Shown: positions 44,672 through 55,668, numbered from the stretch's first letter. The stretch is DNA of 64,000 nucleotides from an uncultured Clostridia bacterium (GCA_947623205.1 CANQGM010000005.1:1-64000), one strand, 5' to 3'. A program made the numbers and translations. Notes: generated by a model from the letters alone, not told the origin.

Positions 44672-45162
44672 AAAAACAACTTTTAAGTTTTAAGTACGCA
44701 TTAAGGGGTATTTGGTACACAGTAAAAACAGAAAGCCATATGAGATTTCATATTGTAATTGCGTTTTATGTGCTGTTATTTTCATCCTTCTATAATTTTA
44801 CCGCTGCTCAGCAGGCGCTGCTTATTTTGCTTATTGCGGCAGTTATGGCGTGTGAGGCATTGAACACGTGCATTGAAGAAATTTGCAACCTTACAGCGGA
44901 CCGATTTGAACCGATTATAAAAGCGGCAAAAGATGCCGCCGCAGGTGCGGTGCTTATTTTGTCTGCTGCCGCTGTCGTAGTAGGCATTATTTTCTTTTGG
45001 AATACAACTGTTATAGCGCACATTTTTGATTTTTTTGCACACAATATTTTTATGCTGGTATTTTTTACTTTGTCTTTAATACTTTCTGTATTATTTGTGT
45101 TGTTGGGACCCATAGGAATTAAGGCGAAGTTTTTACGCTTAAAAATAAAAAAACTCAAATAA
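44668..45162 (+). CDS. dgkA: Diacylglycerol/undecaprenol kinase family
   Basis: ESHMRFH...EALNTCIEEICNLTADRFEPIIKAAKDAAAGAVL. Confidence 0.9.
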   Translation: MKKQLLSFKYALRGIWYTVKTESHMRFHIVIAFYVLLFSSFYNFTAAQQALLILLIAAVMACEALNTCIEEICNLTADRFEPIIKAAKDAAAGAVLILSAAAVVVGIIFFWNTTVIAHIFDFFAHNIFMLVFFTLSLILSVLFVLLGPIGIKAKFLRLKIKKLK

Positions 45163-45214
45163 TAAAAGGGGCGCTCGTATGAGTTTGCCCCAAATTTTGT
45201 ATAAGAGGTAATTA

Positions 45215-46123
45215 ATGAACAAAAATGATAAATCCGCATTTATTGCGATAGTGGGCAGACCAAACGTAGGAAAAAGCTCAATTCTCAACAGACTGCTCGG
45301 TCAGAAAATTGCCATTGTATCAAGCAAGCCGCAGACTACGCGCAACCGTATTACAGGTGTGCTGACCGATGGAGAATATCAGCTTGTTTTCTTTGATACA
45401 CCGGGTATGCACAAGCCGAAAAACTCGCTCGGCAAATATATGGTTAGGTCTGTAAACGAGTCTGTCGGAGGCGTTGACTGCTGTATGCTTGTTGTTGAGG
45501 CAGGCAAAGAACCTTTACAAACTGAAATCAATTTTATTGAAAAGTTTAAATCCATGCAAATGCCGGCTATTTTGGCAATTAACAAAATTGACACGCTCAA
45601 AGAAAAGGACGTGCTGATGAAACAGATTTTAAATTTCAGCTCGCTTTATGATTTTAACGCAGTCGTGCCGGTAAGCGCTCAAAACGGAAACGGAATCGCA
45701 GAACTGCTCGATGAGCTTAAAAAGCAGTCGAGCGAGGGAGGACATTTTTTTGAAGATGATACTCTTACAGACCAGCCCGAGCGTGTTATAGTATCGGAAA
45801 TTATCCGAGAAAAGATTTTAAGGCTCTGCGACAAGGAGATCCCCCATGGTACAGCGGTTGTTATTGAAAAAATGAAAACGCGGGAAAACGGAATCCTTGA
45901 TATTGACGCAACGATATTTTGTGAAAAAGATACGCACAAGCGAATAATTATCGGCAAAAACGGGTCAATGCTGAAAAAAATAAGTACATTTGCCCGTCAG
46001 GACATAGAAAACTTTTTTGACTGCAAGGTGTTTTTGCAGACATGGGTAAAGGTTAAGGAAGACTGGCGCAACCGGGAGCGACTGTTGCAAAATTTTGGGT
46101 TTGATGAAAAGAATTTTGACTGA
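45215..46123 (+). CDS. era: GTPase Era
   Basis: IVGRPNVGKSSILNRLLGQKIAIVSSKPQTTRNRITGV; C-terminal KH domain. Confidence 0.97.
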   Translation: MNKNDKSAFIAIVGRPNVGKSSILNRLLGQKIAIVSSKPQTTRNRITGVLTDGEYQLVFFDTPGMHKPKNSLGKYMVRSVNESVGGVDCCMLVVEAGKEPLQTEINFIEKFKSMQMPAILAINKIDTLKEKDVLMKQILNFSSLYDFNAVVPVSAQNGNGIAELLDELKKQSSEGGHFFEDDTLTDQPERVIVSEIIREKILRLCDKEIPHGTAVVIEKMKTRENGILDIDATIFCEKDTHKRIIIGKNGSMLKKISTFARQDIENFFDCKVFLQTWVKVKEDWRNRERLLQNFGFDEKNFD

Positions 46124-46278
46124 GCGTTAATTTAAACAAACCCGTTTGGGTTTAAAACAGTATTTAATGCGCGGCCGTTTTGCCGTTTTAAATTTATAAT
46201 TGTATAAAATTTATCAGGTAAAATTTACATTAAATAAAAATATCCTGCCGAAAAACAATATTTTCGGAGGTGTTTTTC

Positions 46279-46452
46279 ATGGATGACTGGTATGCCTGGC
46301 AAGCATTTTTTACAACCGGCAGCGTCCTTGATTACATTCGTTACAAAAGTATTCAGGAAGCCAAAAATACAGGCGCAGATACTATTACCAGGGAGGAGAC
46401 CGATGAAATTCAGGACGGACGGACTGATAATAAAGGAACAGAATATCGGTGA
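46279..46452 (+). CDS. YqzL-like small protein
   Basis: MDDWYAWQAFFTTGSVLDYIRYKSIQ; between era and recO, overlapping the recO start. Confidence 0.6.
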   Translation: MDDWYAWQAFFTTGSVLDYIRYKSIQEAKNTGADTITREETDEIQDGRTDNKGTEYR

Positions 46453-47146
46453 ACAGGACAGGCTTGTTTTTGCTCTTACAAAATCTAACGGTGTTTTAAA
46501 GGCATTTGTTCGCGGCGCGAAAAACATAAAAAATCAAAAATGTGCCGCAACATCGCTTTTGTCATATTCCCGACTCACAGTTTACAAGGGTCGGGACAGC
46601 TACATAATCGGCGAGGCTCGCTCTATCCGTATTTTTTCAAAACTTAGAAATAATGTTGAAAAAATGTGTCTTGCACAATATTTCTGCGAGCTTGCTCTTA
46701 CAATTTGCCCGCGAGAGCAAAAGGCGGACGCTTTTCTCAGCCTTGTGCTGAATGCGCTTTATCTTTTGTCAGAAGATAAGCGAAGCGCAAATTTAATAAA
46801 ACCCTGCCTTGAAATGCGGCTTGCAAGTATGTCCGGCTATATGCCCGACCTCAGAATGTGCAGGAGCTGCGGTGAATATTCGGCGGATGTAATGTATTTT
46901 CTGCCGCAGTCCGGAGCGCTTGAATGCGCCGCCTGCCGTGCAAATAAAGCGGAACCTGCAATAGCGCTCAATCCGTCGGTTTTAACGGCGCTGAGGCATA
47001 CTGTTTATGCCGACGACGAAAGGCTCTTTTCTTTTTCACTGCCCGACAGTGACCTTGAAGTGCTGAATACGGCAAGCGAAAATTATTTGAAATGCAGATA
47101 TGAAAAAGATTTTTCAACTCTTACATTCTATAAAACTATTATTTAA
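46403..47146 (+). CDS. recO: DNA repair protein RecO
   Basis: MKFRTDGLIIKEQNIGEQDRLVFALTKSNGVLKAFVRGAK; start moved to 46403 (RBS GGGAGGAG). Confidence 0.92.
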   Translation: MKFRTDGLIIKEQNIGEQDRLVFALTKSNGVLKAFVRGAKNIKNQKCAATSLLSYSRLTVYKGRDSYIIGEARSIRIFSKLRNNVEKMCLAQYFCELALTICPREQKADAFLSLVLNALYLLSEDKRSANLIKPCLEMRLASMSGYMPDLRMCRSCGEYSADVMYFLPQSGALECAACRANKAEPAIALNPSVLTALRHTVYADDERLFSFSLPDSDLEVLNTASENYLKCRYEKDFSTLTFYKTII

Positions 47147-47166
47147 TTACGAACTTAGGTGTTACT

Positions 47167-49527
47167 ATGAACAGACATTACAAAACACTCGAACTTGATA
47201 AAATTCTTGAAATGCTTGCAAAACAGACATCTCTTGAGGATTCCTACAAAATGGCGCTTGAGCTTGAGCCTCAGTTTGATTTAATAAAGGTTAGGCAATT
47301 GCTCAAACAGACAGACGATGCGGTTGTTTTAAGCGGCAAGTTCGGTGCGCCGTCATTCGGCGGAGCAAAAAACTGCGCCAATCAGCTGCGAAGAGCGCAG
47401 GCAGGAGGGTGCCTGAATACGGCAGAACTGCTTGCAATTGCTGAAACGCTGCGTATTATTCGTTCGGTCAAAGACTGGAATTTAAGATTTAATTTAACTG
47501 AAAATTCTCTAAGCTGCTATTTCAGCGGTCTTATGTCAAATAGGTTTCTTGAAGATAAAATAACGTCTGCTATTATCAGCGAAGATGAAATATCTGATAA
47601 TGCAAGCAATGCGCTTGCCGATATACGCCGAAAAATCCGTACGGAGTCTTCAAAGGCAAAGGAAGTGCTTGACAAAATCATTCACAGTTCAGCATACATA
47701 AAGTATTTGCAGGACTCTATCATTACTCAGCGTGACGGCAGGTATGTTGTGCCGGTCAGAAGTGAATGCCGCAATAATATTCCGGGACTTGTACACGATA
47801 CATCATCAAGCGGAGCAACTGTTTTTATTGAGCCAATGGGCGTTGTACAGGCAAACAATGAAATAAAAATGCTCATGGCAAAGGAAGAGGAAGAAATAGA
47901 GCGTATCCTTTACGAACTCTCCGCAAATGTCGGTGATTTTGCCGATAATATAATTCGCAGTTATAAAAACCTTGCAAGGCTTAATCTTATTTTTGCCAAA
48001 GCAAACCTTGCTTACTCAATGAAAGCGTCTGTGCCGATTATGAACGACAAAGGTGTTATTGATTTAAAAAAGGCGCGACATCCGTTAATAAACCAAGACA
48101 AGGTAGTTCCTGTGGACGTTAATTTGGGAAAAGGCTTTGACACGCTTGTAATAACAGGGCCTAACACCGGCGGCAAAACCGTTACGCTTAAAACAATCGG
48201 ACTTTTAACGCTTATGTCAATGTGCGGTCTCCTTGTACCGTGTGACGACAACAGCGAGCTTTCGGTGTTTAGGCGTGTGCTTGTTGACATTGGCGACGAG
48301 CAGAGTATTGAACAATCGCTGTCAACGTTTTCATCACATATGACGAATATAATACAAATAATAAAACTTTCAAACGCGGGTTCGCTTTGCCTTATAGATG
48401 AACTCGGCGCCGGCACCGACCCTGTTGAAGGTGCAACGCTTGCCATTGCAATTCTTGAAAAACTCAGGACCCGTCACGCAAAAATTGCGTCAACCACCCA
48501 CTATGCAGAGCTAAAAGAGTTTGCACTGCAAACGGAGGGGGTCGAAAACGGCTGCTGTGAATTTAACATTGCGACCTTACAGCCGACATACAGACTTTTG
48601 ATAGGAGTTCCGGGCAAGAGCAACGCATTTGCAATATCTAAGAGGCTGGGTATGGAAAGCGCAATAGTAGAACGTGCGCAGGAACTGGTTTCAAATGAAA
48701 ACAGGCAGTTTGAGGATGTGGTTGAAAAGCTTGAAAAGCGCCGTCAGAGTCTTGAAAAACAGCTTGAAAATGCAAACAGGCTTACCGTAAAGGCAAACAC
48801 CGAAAAACAGAAAGCCGAAAATGAAATGCAAAAGGCAAAAGAAAAGGCGGAACGTGAAATAGAGCGTGCAAGACAAGAGGCAGAGCGAATTATTTCAAGC
48901 ACAAGGGCGCAGGCAGATGCACTTATTGAAGAACTTGAAAAGCTGCGCAAACAAAAAGATATAAACTCCGAGGCCCGTTTAAAGCTTAAACGCAACATTG
49001 ACAAAATGGAGGCGCAGGCAGACCCTGTTAAGCAAAATGTTTCTAATGAGGAGTACAAGCTTCCGCGGCCGCTCAAGGTTGGCGACGATGTGCTTATATA
49101 TGACATAGACAAAAACGCAACAGTGCTTGCGCCTCCAAATAAAGACGGACTTGTGCTTGTGCAGGCAGGCATAATAAAGACTCGTGTTGATATTAAAAAT
49201 CTTCGCCTGTTAAAATCACAGACAAAGACGAATGCAAACCAATTTACTGAAAAACGTAATGTTCACAGCTCACTTGACGTGCGGCCTGTTACAGAGATTG
49301 ATGTAAGAGGAGAAACTGCATTCGACGCGGTAAACATAGTTGACAAAGCGATCGACAATGCGGTGATGACAAACATTACACAGCTGACCATTATTCACGG
49401 AAAAGGTACGGGAGTACTCCGCCGCGAAATATCGGTATATTTAAAGACCAACAAGGCAGTAAAAAGCTATCGCCTCGGTGCGTTCGGCGAGGGAGAGGAC
49501 GGAGTAACCATTGTGGAATTAAAGTGA
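47167..49527 (+). CDS. mutS2: Endonuclease MutS2
   Basis: TGPNTGGKTVTLKTIGLL; C-terminal Smr domain. Confidence 0.97.
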   Translation: MNRHYKTLELDKILEMLAKQTSLEDSYKMALELEPQFDLIKVRQLLKQTDDAVVLSGKFGAPSFGGAKNCANQLRRAQAGGCLNTAELLAIAETLRIIRSVKDWNLRFNLTENSLSCYFSGLMSNRFLEDKITSAIISEDEISDNASNALADIRRKIRTESSKAKEVLDKIIHSSAYIKYLQDSIITQRDGRYVVPVRSECRNNIPGLVHDTSSSGATVFIEPMGVVQANNEIKMLMAKEEEEIERILYELSANVGDFADNIIRSYKNLARLNLIFAKANLAYSMKASVPIMNDKGVIDLKKARHPLINQDKVVPVDVNLGKGFDTLVITGPNTGGKTVTLKTIGLLTLMSMCGLLVPCDDNSELSVFRRVLVDIGDEQSIEQSLSTFSSHMTNIIQIIKLSNAGSLCLIDELGAGTDPVEGATLAIAILEKLRTRHAKIASTTHYAELKEFALQTEGVENGCCEFNIATLQPTYRLLIGVPGKSNAFAISKRLGMESAIVERAQELVSNENRQFEDVVEKLEKRRQSLEKQLENANRLTVKANTEKQKAENEMQKAKEKAEREIERARQEAERIISSTRAQADALIEELEKLRKQKDINSEARLKLKRNIDKMEAQADPVKQNVSNEEYKLPRPLKVGDDVLIYDIDKNATVLAPPNKDGLVLVQAGIIKTRVDIKNLRLLKSQTKTNANQFTEKRNVHSSLDVRPVTEIDVRGETAFDAVNIVDKAIDNAVMTNITQLTIIHGKGTGVLRREISVYLKTNKAVKSYRLGAFGEGEDGVTIVELK

Positions 49528-49528
49528 T

Positions 49529-50062
49529 ATGAAAGCAGGTAAAAATATGAAAAAACAGTTTCTCGAATCAGGTAAAATAGTGGGCACTCACGGAATAAAA
49601 GGTGAAGTGAGGATTGACCCGTGGTGTGATTCTCCCGAATTTTTATGCGCATTTAAAAAGCTTTTTCTTGATGCTGACGGAAAGACATTTATTGAAGTAA
49701 ATTCACGTCCGCACAAAAATATAGCACTGTGCAAAATTAAAGGCGTAAATACAATTGAAGAGGCAGAAAAACTCAGGGGAAAGCTCGTCTACATCAACCG
49801 TGACGACATAACTCTTGAAGAGGGCGTTAACTTTGTTCAGGATTTAATTGGACTTGATGTAAAGGATGCTGACAGCGGCATTGTCTATGGAAAAATTACA
49901 GATGTCTTGCGCACCGGCGCAAACGATGTTTATGAAATTACCGATAAAAATAATAAGACTTATTTTGCTCCCGTAATTGATGATGTCATTATTAAAACAA
50001 ACGTTGACGACGGATTTATACTTATTCGTCCGATGAAAGGAATATTTGACGGTGAGAATTGA
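49529..50062 (+). CDS. rimM: Ribosome maturation factor RimM
   Basis: GKIVGTHGIKGEVRI; followed by trmD. Confidence 0.95.
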   Translation: MKAGKNMKKQFLESGKIVGTHGIKGEVRIDPWCDSPEFLCAFKKLFLDADGKTFIEVNSRPHKNIALCKIKGVNTIEEAEKLRGKLVYINRDDITLEEGVNFVQDLIGLDVKDADSGIVYGKITDVLRTGANDVYEITDKNNKTYFAPVIDDVIIKTNVDDGFILIRPMKGIFDGEN

Positions 50063-50753
50063 CATAATAACATTATTTCCTGAAATGTTTGACGCAGTGT
50101 TAAGCGAAAGCATTATAGGAAGGGCACAAAAAAACGGAGTAATTGAAATTGTTTGCCATCAGCTTAGAGATTATGCGTTTGACAGGCACAAAAGAGTTGA
50201 CGATACTCCGTACGGCGGAGGAGTTGGAATGCTTATGAAAGCCGAGCCCATAGCCCTGTGTTTTGAAGATATATGCCGTCAGGCGGGTAAAAAACCTTAT
50301 TTTGTTTATATGTCGCCTCAGGGAAAAACACTTGAACAAAGCAGACTAAAGGAACTTGCGGAGATTGAAAATATATGTATTTTGTGCGGTCATTATGAGG
50401 GTGTTGACCAAAGACTGATCGATACTTTTATTGATGAAGAAATTTCTATCGGCGACTATGTTCTTACAGGCGGCGAGCTTCCCGCAATGGTTTTTACGGA
50501 CGCATTGTCAAGAATGGTTCCGGGGGTGCTTTCAAGCGACGAATGTTTTACCGAAGAAAGTCATTTTAATTCTCTGCTTGAATACCCTCAGTACACAAAA
50601 CCGTCAAGCTGGAGGGGAATTGACGTGCCCGATATCTTATTGAGCGGTCATCATGCAAACATTGACGCATGGCGCAGGGAAAAAAGCGTTGAGGTAACAA
50701 GAGAAAAGAGACCCGAGCTATATGAAAAGTACATTGTAAATGGCAACAGTTGA
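50046..50753 (+). CDS. trmD: tRNA (guanine-N1)-methyltransferase
   Basis: IDIITLFPEMFDAVLSESIIGRA; ILCGHYEGVDQR. Confidence 0.97.
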   Translation: MTVRIDIITLFPEMFDAVLSESIIGRAQKNGVIEIVCHQLRDYAFDRHKRVDDTPYGGGVGMLMKAEPIALCFEDICRQAGKKPYFVYMSPQGKTLEQSRLKELAEIENICILCGHYEGVDQRLIDTFIDEEISIGDYVLTGGELPAMVFTDALSRMVPGVLSSDECFTEESHFNSLLEYPQYTKPSSWRGIDVPDILLSGHHANIDAWRREKSVEVTREKRPELYEKYIVNGNS

Positions 50754-51017
50754 ACAGTTAAAATTTTTAATAATTATGCAATATTATAAAAGAATATTAT
50801 AATTTTTTTGACGAAAAAAACAGTTAAAATGTTTTATTTTGTAACATTGCACAATAAATAGATTGAATTTTTATTGGCAAGTGAATATTAATACGAAAAT
50901 GATTTACTGTATTGACCTTGCAAAAAAAAAAGTTTATAATGTTTAATAAATTGAGCCATAGAATGGCATGTGTGGTTTTATTTTTAATAATATTTTAAGT
51001 CAGAGAGGGTTTTAAAA

Positions 51018-51281
51018 ATGTATGTTAAGGACGTATTAGTACAAAACAAAGCCGGCTTACATGCTCGTCCGGCAACTTTCTTTATTCAGAAAGCTAATGA
51101 GTACAAATCTACAATCTGGGTTGAAAAAGAAGAACGCCGCGTAAATGCCAAAAGTCTTCTTGGCGTTTTATCTCTCGGCATTATAGGCGGAACAACAATA
51201 AAAATTATTGCCGACGGTTCAGATGAAACAGACGCAGTTGAAGGTCTTGTGGCTCTTGTCGAATCGGGATTTGTTGAATAA
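51018..51281 (+). CDS. HPr-like phosphocarrier protein
   Basis: NKAGLHARPATFFIQKANEYKS; VNAKSLLGVLSLGI. Confidence 0.93.
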   Translation: MYVKDVLVQNKAGLHARPATFFIQKANEYKSTIWVEKEERRVNAKSLLGVLSLGIIGGTTIKIIADGSDETDAVEGLVALVESGFVE

Positions 51282-51355
51282 TTAATATGTTTTAAGTATA
51301 AATTGAAGGTTTGGGCGGATGATCCGCCCTTTTTGTTTTTAGGGACGGTGATAAT

Positions 51356-53191
51356 ATGAATGAAAAAATATCGTCTTTGCGCAAAAAAGCAATGTCTTTG
51401 CCTCTTTTGCCGGGCGTGTATATTATGCACGACAAAAGCGGAAAAATAATATATATCGGCAAGGCAAAGGCTCTAAAAAACAGAGTAAGCCAGTATTTCG
51501 GTTCTCAGAACAATCATGCTGAAAAGGTGCGCCGAATGGTCGATAATGTAGATGATTTTGAATATATTATTACTGACAGTGAGTTTGAGGCTCTTATTCT
51601 TGAATGCAGTCTTATCAAACAGCACACACCTAAATACAATATTCTGCTTAAAGACGACAAGGGCTACAGTTATATACGCGTCAGCGAGGGCGACTGGAAA
51701 AAACTTTCGTACGTGCTTCAAAAAAAGAATGACGGGGCGGAGTATATAGGACCTTATAAAAGCAGTTACTATGTAAAGAGCGCAGTAGAAGAAGCAAATA
51801 AAATTTTTATGCTCCCAACGTGCAACAGGCGTTTTCCTCAGGATTTTCGTAAGGGCAGACCTTGCCTTAATTACCATATAAAGCAATGTATGGCGCCTTG
51901 TACAGGCAGAGTAAAATTAAAAGATTACCAGGAAAGCGTAGACCAGGCGCTTGAATTTCTGCGCGGGGGTTCGTCTAATTCCATAAAACAGCTTTCCCAA
52001 CAAATGAACGAAGCGGCAGAAAATCTTGAGTTTGAGCGCGCCGCAAGAATACGCGATAAAATAAACGCAGTAAAAAAAATGAAAGACAAACAAAAAGTAG
52101 TTGCAAATAAAGTGCTTGATGAAGATGTTATCGCACGGTTTTCCGATGACGGCAAGACGTGTTTTCAGGTGTTCCGCTTTGAGGGAGGACGGCTTTTTGA
52201 CCGTGAAAGCTTTATTTTTGACAGCGATGATTCTGAGCGTGAAACCGAAGAATTTTTACTGCGATATTATACTCTTCGGACGGACATCCCCAAGAATATA
52301 GCGCTTGACAGCAGCTTTGAAGGAATGGATACAATTGCAGAGTGGCTTTCACAAAAGCGCGGCAACAAGGTCGGCATAACCGTTCCCCAAAGAGGAAATC
52401 AGGCACAGCTTGTGTCAATGTGCCGTTCAAATGCCGCAGAAACTTTGGCACAGCGCAAGGGCGCAACTGTGCGTGAATACAGTGTTCTTGAAGAACTGAA
52501 AGAGATCCTCGGACTTGAAAAGCTGCCGGAATATATTGAATCGTACGATATTTCAAACCTTGCCGGAACTGAAAATGTTGCGGGTATGGTCGTTTATAAA
52601 AACGGAAAACCGCTGAAGTCGGCATACAGAAAGTTTAAAATCAAGGGGGTTGAAGGGCAAGACGATTTTGCTTCAATGGCAGAGGTGATTTCCCGCCGTT
52701 TTGACGAGTACTGTAAGGCGGAGAGAAGTAATGAAGGGTTCGGCAGACTGCCCGATTTAATATTGCTTGACGGCGGCAAAGGACAGGTTGCGGCAGTAAA
52801 AGAGGTGCTGATTCAAAAAAACATAGACGTTCCTCTGTTTGGTATGGTTAAAGATGATAAACACCGCACGCGCGCCATAACAGGAGAAGGCGGAGAAATT
52901 TCCATAAATTCAAAACGCGCCGTATTTACGTTTGTAAGTAAGATACAGGATGAGGTTCACCGTTTTGCAATAGGTTATCATCACAGCAGGCGCAGCAAAA
53001 ACACATTTCGCAGCTCATTGACAAACATTGACGGAGTGGGAGAGGTGAGAGCAAAAACACTGTTAAAACACTTTAGAACCATTGAAAATATTTCCAGGGC
53101 TGATTTAGAGGAGCTTGAAAAAGCTCCTAAAATGACAAAAGAAACGGCGCTTGCCGTATATAAATATTTTCATGAAAATGACTTAACTTAA
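51356..53191 (+). CDS. uvrC: Excinuclease ABC subunit C
   Basis: LPLLPGVYIMHDKSGKIIYIGKAKALKNRVSQYF; C-terminal HhH. Confidence 0.97.
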   Translation: MNEKISSLRKKAMSLPLLPGVYIMHDKSGKIIYIGKAKALKNRVSQYFGSQNNHAEKVRRMVDNVDDFEYIITDSEFEALILECSLIKQHTPKYNILLKDDKGYSYIRVSEGDWKKLSYVLQKKNDGAEYIGPYKSSYYVKSAVEEANKIFMLPTCNRRFPQDFRKGRPCLNYHIKQCMAPCTGRVKLKDYQESVDQALEFLRGGSSNSIKQLSQQMNEAAENLEFERAARIRDKINAVKKMKDKQKVVANKVLDEDVIARFSDDGKTCFQVFRFEGGRLFDRESFIFDSDDSERETEEFLLRYYTLRTDIPKNIALDSSFEGMDTIAEWLSQKRGNKVGITVPQRGNQAQLVSMCRSNAAETLAQRKGATVREYSVLEELKEILGLEKLPEYIESYDISNLAGTENVAGMVVYKNGKPLKSAYRKFKIKGVEGQDDFASMAEVISRRFDEYCKAERSNEGFGRLPDLILLDGGKGQVAAVKEVLIQKNIDVPLFGMVKDDKHRTRAITGEGGEISINSKRAVFTFVSKIQDEVHRFAIGYHHSRRSKNTFRSSLTNIDGVGEVRAKTLLKHFRTIENISRADLEELEKAPKMTKETALAVYKYFHENDLT

Positions 53192-53257
53192 AAAATATTA
53201 TTGTAAAAATTATTATAATATGTTATACTGACATCACAAATATAAAGGAAAGGTAAT

Positions 53258-53806
53258 ATGCGAGTAATTACAGGTTTGGCTAAAGGCAGGCGGCTTGAAA
53301 CCCTTGAAGGCGAAGATGTAAGACCTACGACCGAAAGAATTAAAGAGGCGGTTTTTTCAATAATTCAGTTTGAAACAGAGGGAAGAAGTTTTCTTGACCT
53401 TTTTGCAGGTTCAGGACAAATGGGGATCGAGGCACTCAGCAGAGGCGCGGAGAGCGCATTTTTTGTAGACAACTCAAAAAGGTCGCTCGATGTTGTTAAG
53501 CGAAACCTTAAAGCTGTCGGACTTGAACAAAACGCAAAGACCTTTGCAATGGATTTTCGCAGTTTTCTTGTAATGAATACCCAAAAGTTCAATATAGCTT
53601 TTCTTGATCCGCCGTACAGAACAGGGGCATTACACCAGGCGCTTGAAATAGTACCTAAGGCAATGAAAGAAACCGGCGTGATTATTGCAGAAAATCCCAT
53701 TGATGAAAAAATTCTGTCGAATTACGGTAATTTTACACTTGACAGAGAATATCGCTATGGTAAAATAAGAATAAGTACATTCAGACATAAGGACTGCATA
53801 CAATGA
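53258..53806 (+). CDS. rsmD: 16S rRNA (guanine966-N2)-methyltransferase
   Basis: FLDLFAGSGQMGIEALSRGA; IAFLDPPYRTG. Confidence 0.95.
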   Translation: MRVITGLAKGRRLETLEGEDVRPTTERIKEAVFSIIQFETEGRSFLDLFAGSGQMGIEALSRGAESAFFVDNSKRSLDVVKRNLKAVGLEQNAKTFAMDFRSFLVMNTQKFNIAFLDPPYRTGALHQALEIVPKAMKETGVIIAENPIDEKILSNYGNFTLDREYRYGKIRISTFRHKDCIQ

Positions 53807-54294
53807 ATAAAACTGTAATTTGTCCGGGCAGCTTTGACCCTGTTACTCTCGGACATTTGGATGTAATCAAACGTGCCGCACGAATGTTTGAACACGTAAT
53901 TGTGGCTGTGCTTGTAAATTCTGCAAAGTCGCCAAGCTTTTCAACCGAAGAGCGTATGGATTTTTTAAAAGAGGTTACACAAGGTATTGAAAATGTCGAG
54001 ATTGTAAGTTTTGACGGACTTCTTGCGGAATACTGCCGGCGGCGGAAAGTAGACGCAATAGTAAAAGGTCTTCGTGCAGTGTCTGACTTTGAATACGAAT
54101 TTCAAATGGCAATTACAAACAAAAAACTTAACCCGCAGCTTGAAACAATTTTTTTGACTGCCGAGGCAGATTCAATGTATTTGAGTTCGAGTATGGTTCG
54201 GGAGGTTGCATCAATGGGCGGAGATATAAGCAATTTTGTTCCGCCCTGCATTCATGACAGAATCGTCGAAAAGATAAATAAAAAGAATGGGTAG
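53803..54294 (+). CDS. coaD: Phosphopantetheine adenylyltransferase
   Basis: CPGSFDPVTLGHLDVIKRAARMFEHVIVAV. Confidence 0.97.
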   Translation: MNKTVICPGSFDPVTLGHLDVIKRAARMFEHVIVAVLVNSAKSPSFSTEERMDFLKEVTQGIENVEIVSFDGLLAEYCRRRKVDAIVKGLRAVSDFEYEFQMAITNKKLNPQLETIFLTAEADSMYLSSSMVREVASMGGDISNFVPPCIHDRIVEKINKKNG

Positions 54295-54326
54295 TTAAAT
54301 ATTATTTTTTGTTAGGAGTGGAAAAG

Positions 54327-54803
54327 ATGAAGGTTGATGATTTGATTTTACAGCTTCAAAACATTATTAATGACGCTAAGTCAATGCCGTTTACGGGAGG
54401 CAAGGTAGTTGTCAGCAGTGACGAGATTTATGATATTCTCGATCAGATTCAGGACGCCATGCCTGCTGAGGTAAGACAGGCAAAAAATATTGTTGCCGAC
54501 AGAAAGTCAATTCTTGCCGAAGCAAACCGTGAATCTGAAAATATTATAAGGTCGGCTGAAGAACGCAAAAAGGCGATGCTCAACCAGAGCGAAATTGTTC
54601 GTGAAGCTCAGGCAAAGGCTAAAGAAATTGTTGACGATGCAAGACAGAAATCAGCAGAAATAAGAAAAGCCGCAAATGTTTATGTCGACAGTATTATCAG
54701 ACGAACCGAAGAAAGTATTTCGGCTCAGCTTAGTGAAATTAAAAAAACACGTTCAAACATAGTTAACTCACAGAAAAATAAAAATTCGGAGAATACAAAA
54801 TAA
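54327..54803 (+). CDS. Coiled-coil protein (ATP synthase subunit b/DivIVA-like)
   Basis: MKVDDLILQLQNIINDAKSMPFTGGKVVVSSDEIYDILDQI then long coiled coil. Confidence 0.6.
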   Translation: MKVDDLILQLQNIINDAKSMPFTGGKVVVSSDEIYDILDQIQDAMPAEVRQAKNIVADRKSILAEANRESENIIRSAEERKKAMLNQSEIVREAQAKAKEIVDDARQKSAEIRKAANVYVDSIIRRTEESISAQLSEIKKTRSNIVNSQKNKNSENTK

Positions 54804-55141
54804 TTATATTTTTAATTATTCGGGCTGTTTTTAAAGCGTTATTTTACAGAATTTTGTCTTATGACGTCACTCGTTACGCTTTAAGGCAGCTCTCTTTTTA
54901 TGATATTACAAACATATGTTTGTAATATTCCTGCCCGTTTTGTAATATTTAATAAATAGATATTTAATTAATACCCGAGAGTACCCGAAAAAACGGTATT
55001 CTCGGGTATTTATTATTCTAATTAAGAAAAATATCGATAAAAATAATTTCCATAAATTTCAAATTTGAAAGATTTAAAATAAATTGTAATTTTTTCAAAA
55101 ATTTTCGTAAAATTTGTATTGATTTTTTTTTAGGTATAAGG

Positions 55142-55181
55142 TATAATAAAATCAATCGGTGGCATAAAGTGTCATTTAGTG
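55142..55181 (+). promoter_or_regulatory. mra/dcw operon promoter with MraZ-box-like repeats
   Basis: TATAAT at 55142-55147 followed by three GTG repeats at exact 10-bp spacing (55159, 55169, 55179). Confidence 0.6.
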
Positions 55182-55238
55182 CCTGAAAATAAAAATTTTG
55201 AAACTGATTTTAAGTTTATGTGTACGGAGGTGGGCAAA

Positions 55239-55658
55239 ATGTTTTCGGGAATGTCAAATCACTCAATTGATACAAAGGGCAGAATAATTTTGCCCGCAAA
55301 GTTCCGTGAGGAACTGGGAGACACGTTTTTTATTGCGAAAGGTTTCGGTAATTGCTGTATTCAGGCAATGTCATCCGAACAGTTTAATTTAATTTGCTCC
55401 AAAATTCTTGAGCTTCCCGCCGATAAAGCAATGGCTTTGCAGTACACATTCAGCGCAACGGCAGTAGAGGTCACTCCAAATGCTCAGGGCAGGGTTGTAA
55501 TTCCACAGTCTTTGCGTGACTTTGCGCAAATTGAGGACAACGCGCTTGTTATAGGGATGAACAACAGAATTGAAATATGGAACAAACAAAAGTTTGACGA
55601 TTATATGAATATTCAGCAGAGCAATATTGAAGAAGCTCTGTCCATGCTGAGATTATAG
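55239..55658 (+). CDS. mraZ: Transcriptional regulator MraZ
   Basis: MFSGMSNHSIDTKGRIILPAKFREELGD; RBS ACGGAGGTG. Confidence 0.95.
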   Translation: MFSGMSNHSIDTKGRIILPAKFREELGDTFFIAKGFGNCCIQAMSSEQFNLICSKILELPADKAMALQYTFSATAVEVTPNAQGRVVIPQSLRDFAQIEDNALVIGMNNRIEIWNKQKFDDYMNIQQSNIEEALSMLRL

Positions 55659-55668
55659 GGAGGACAAA

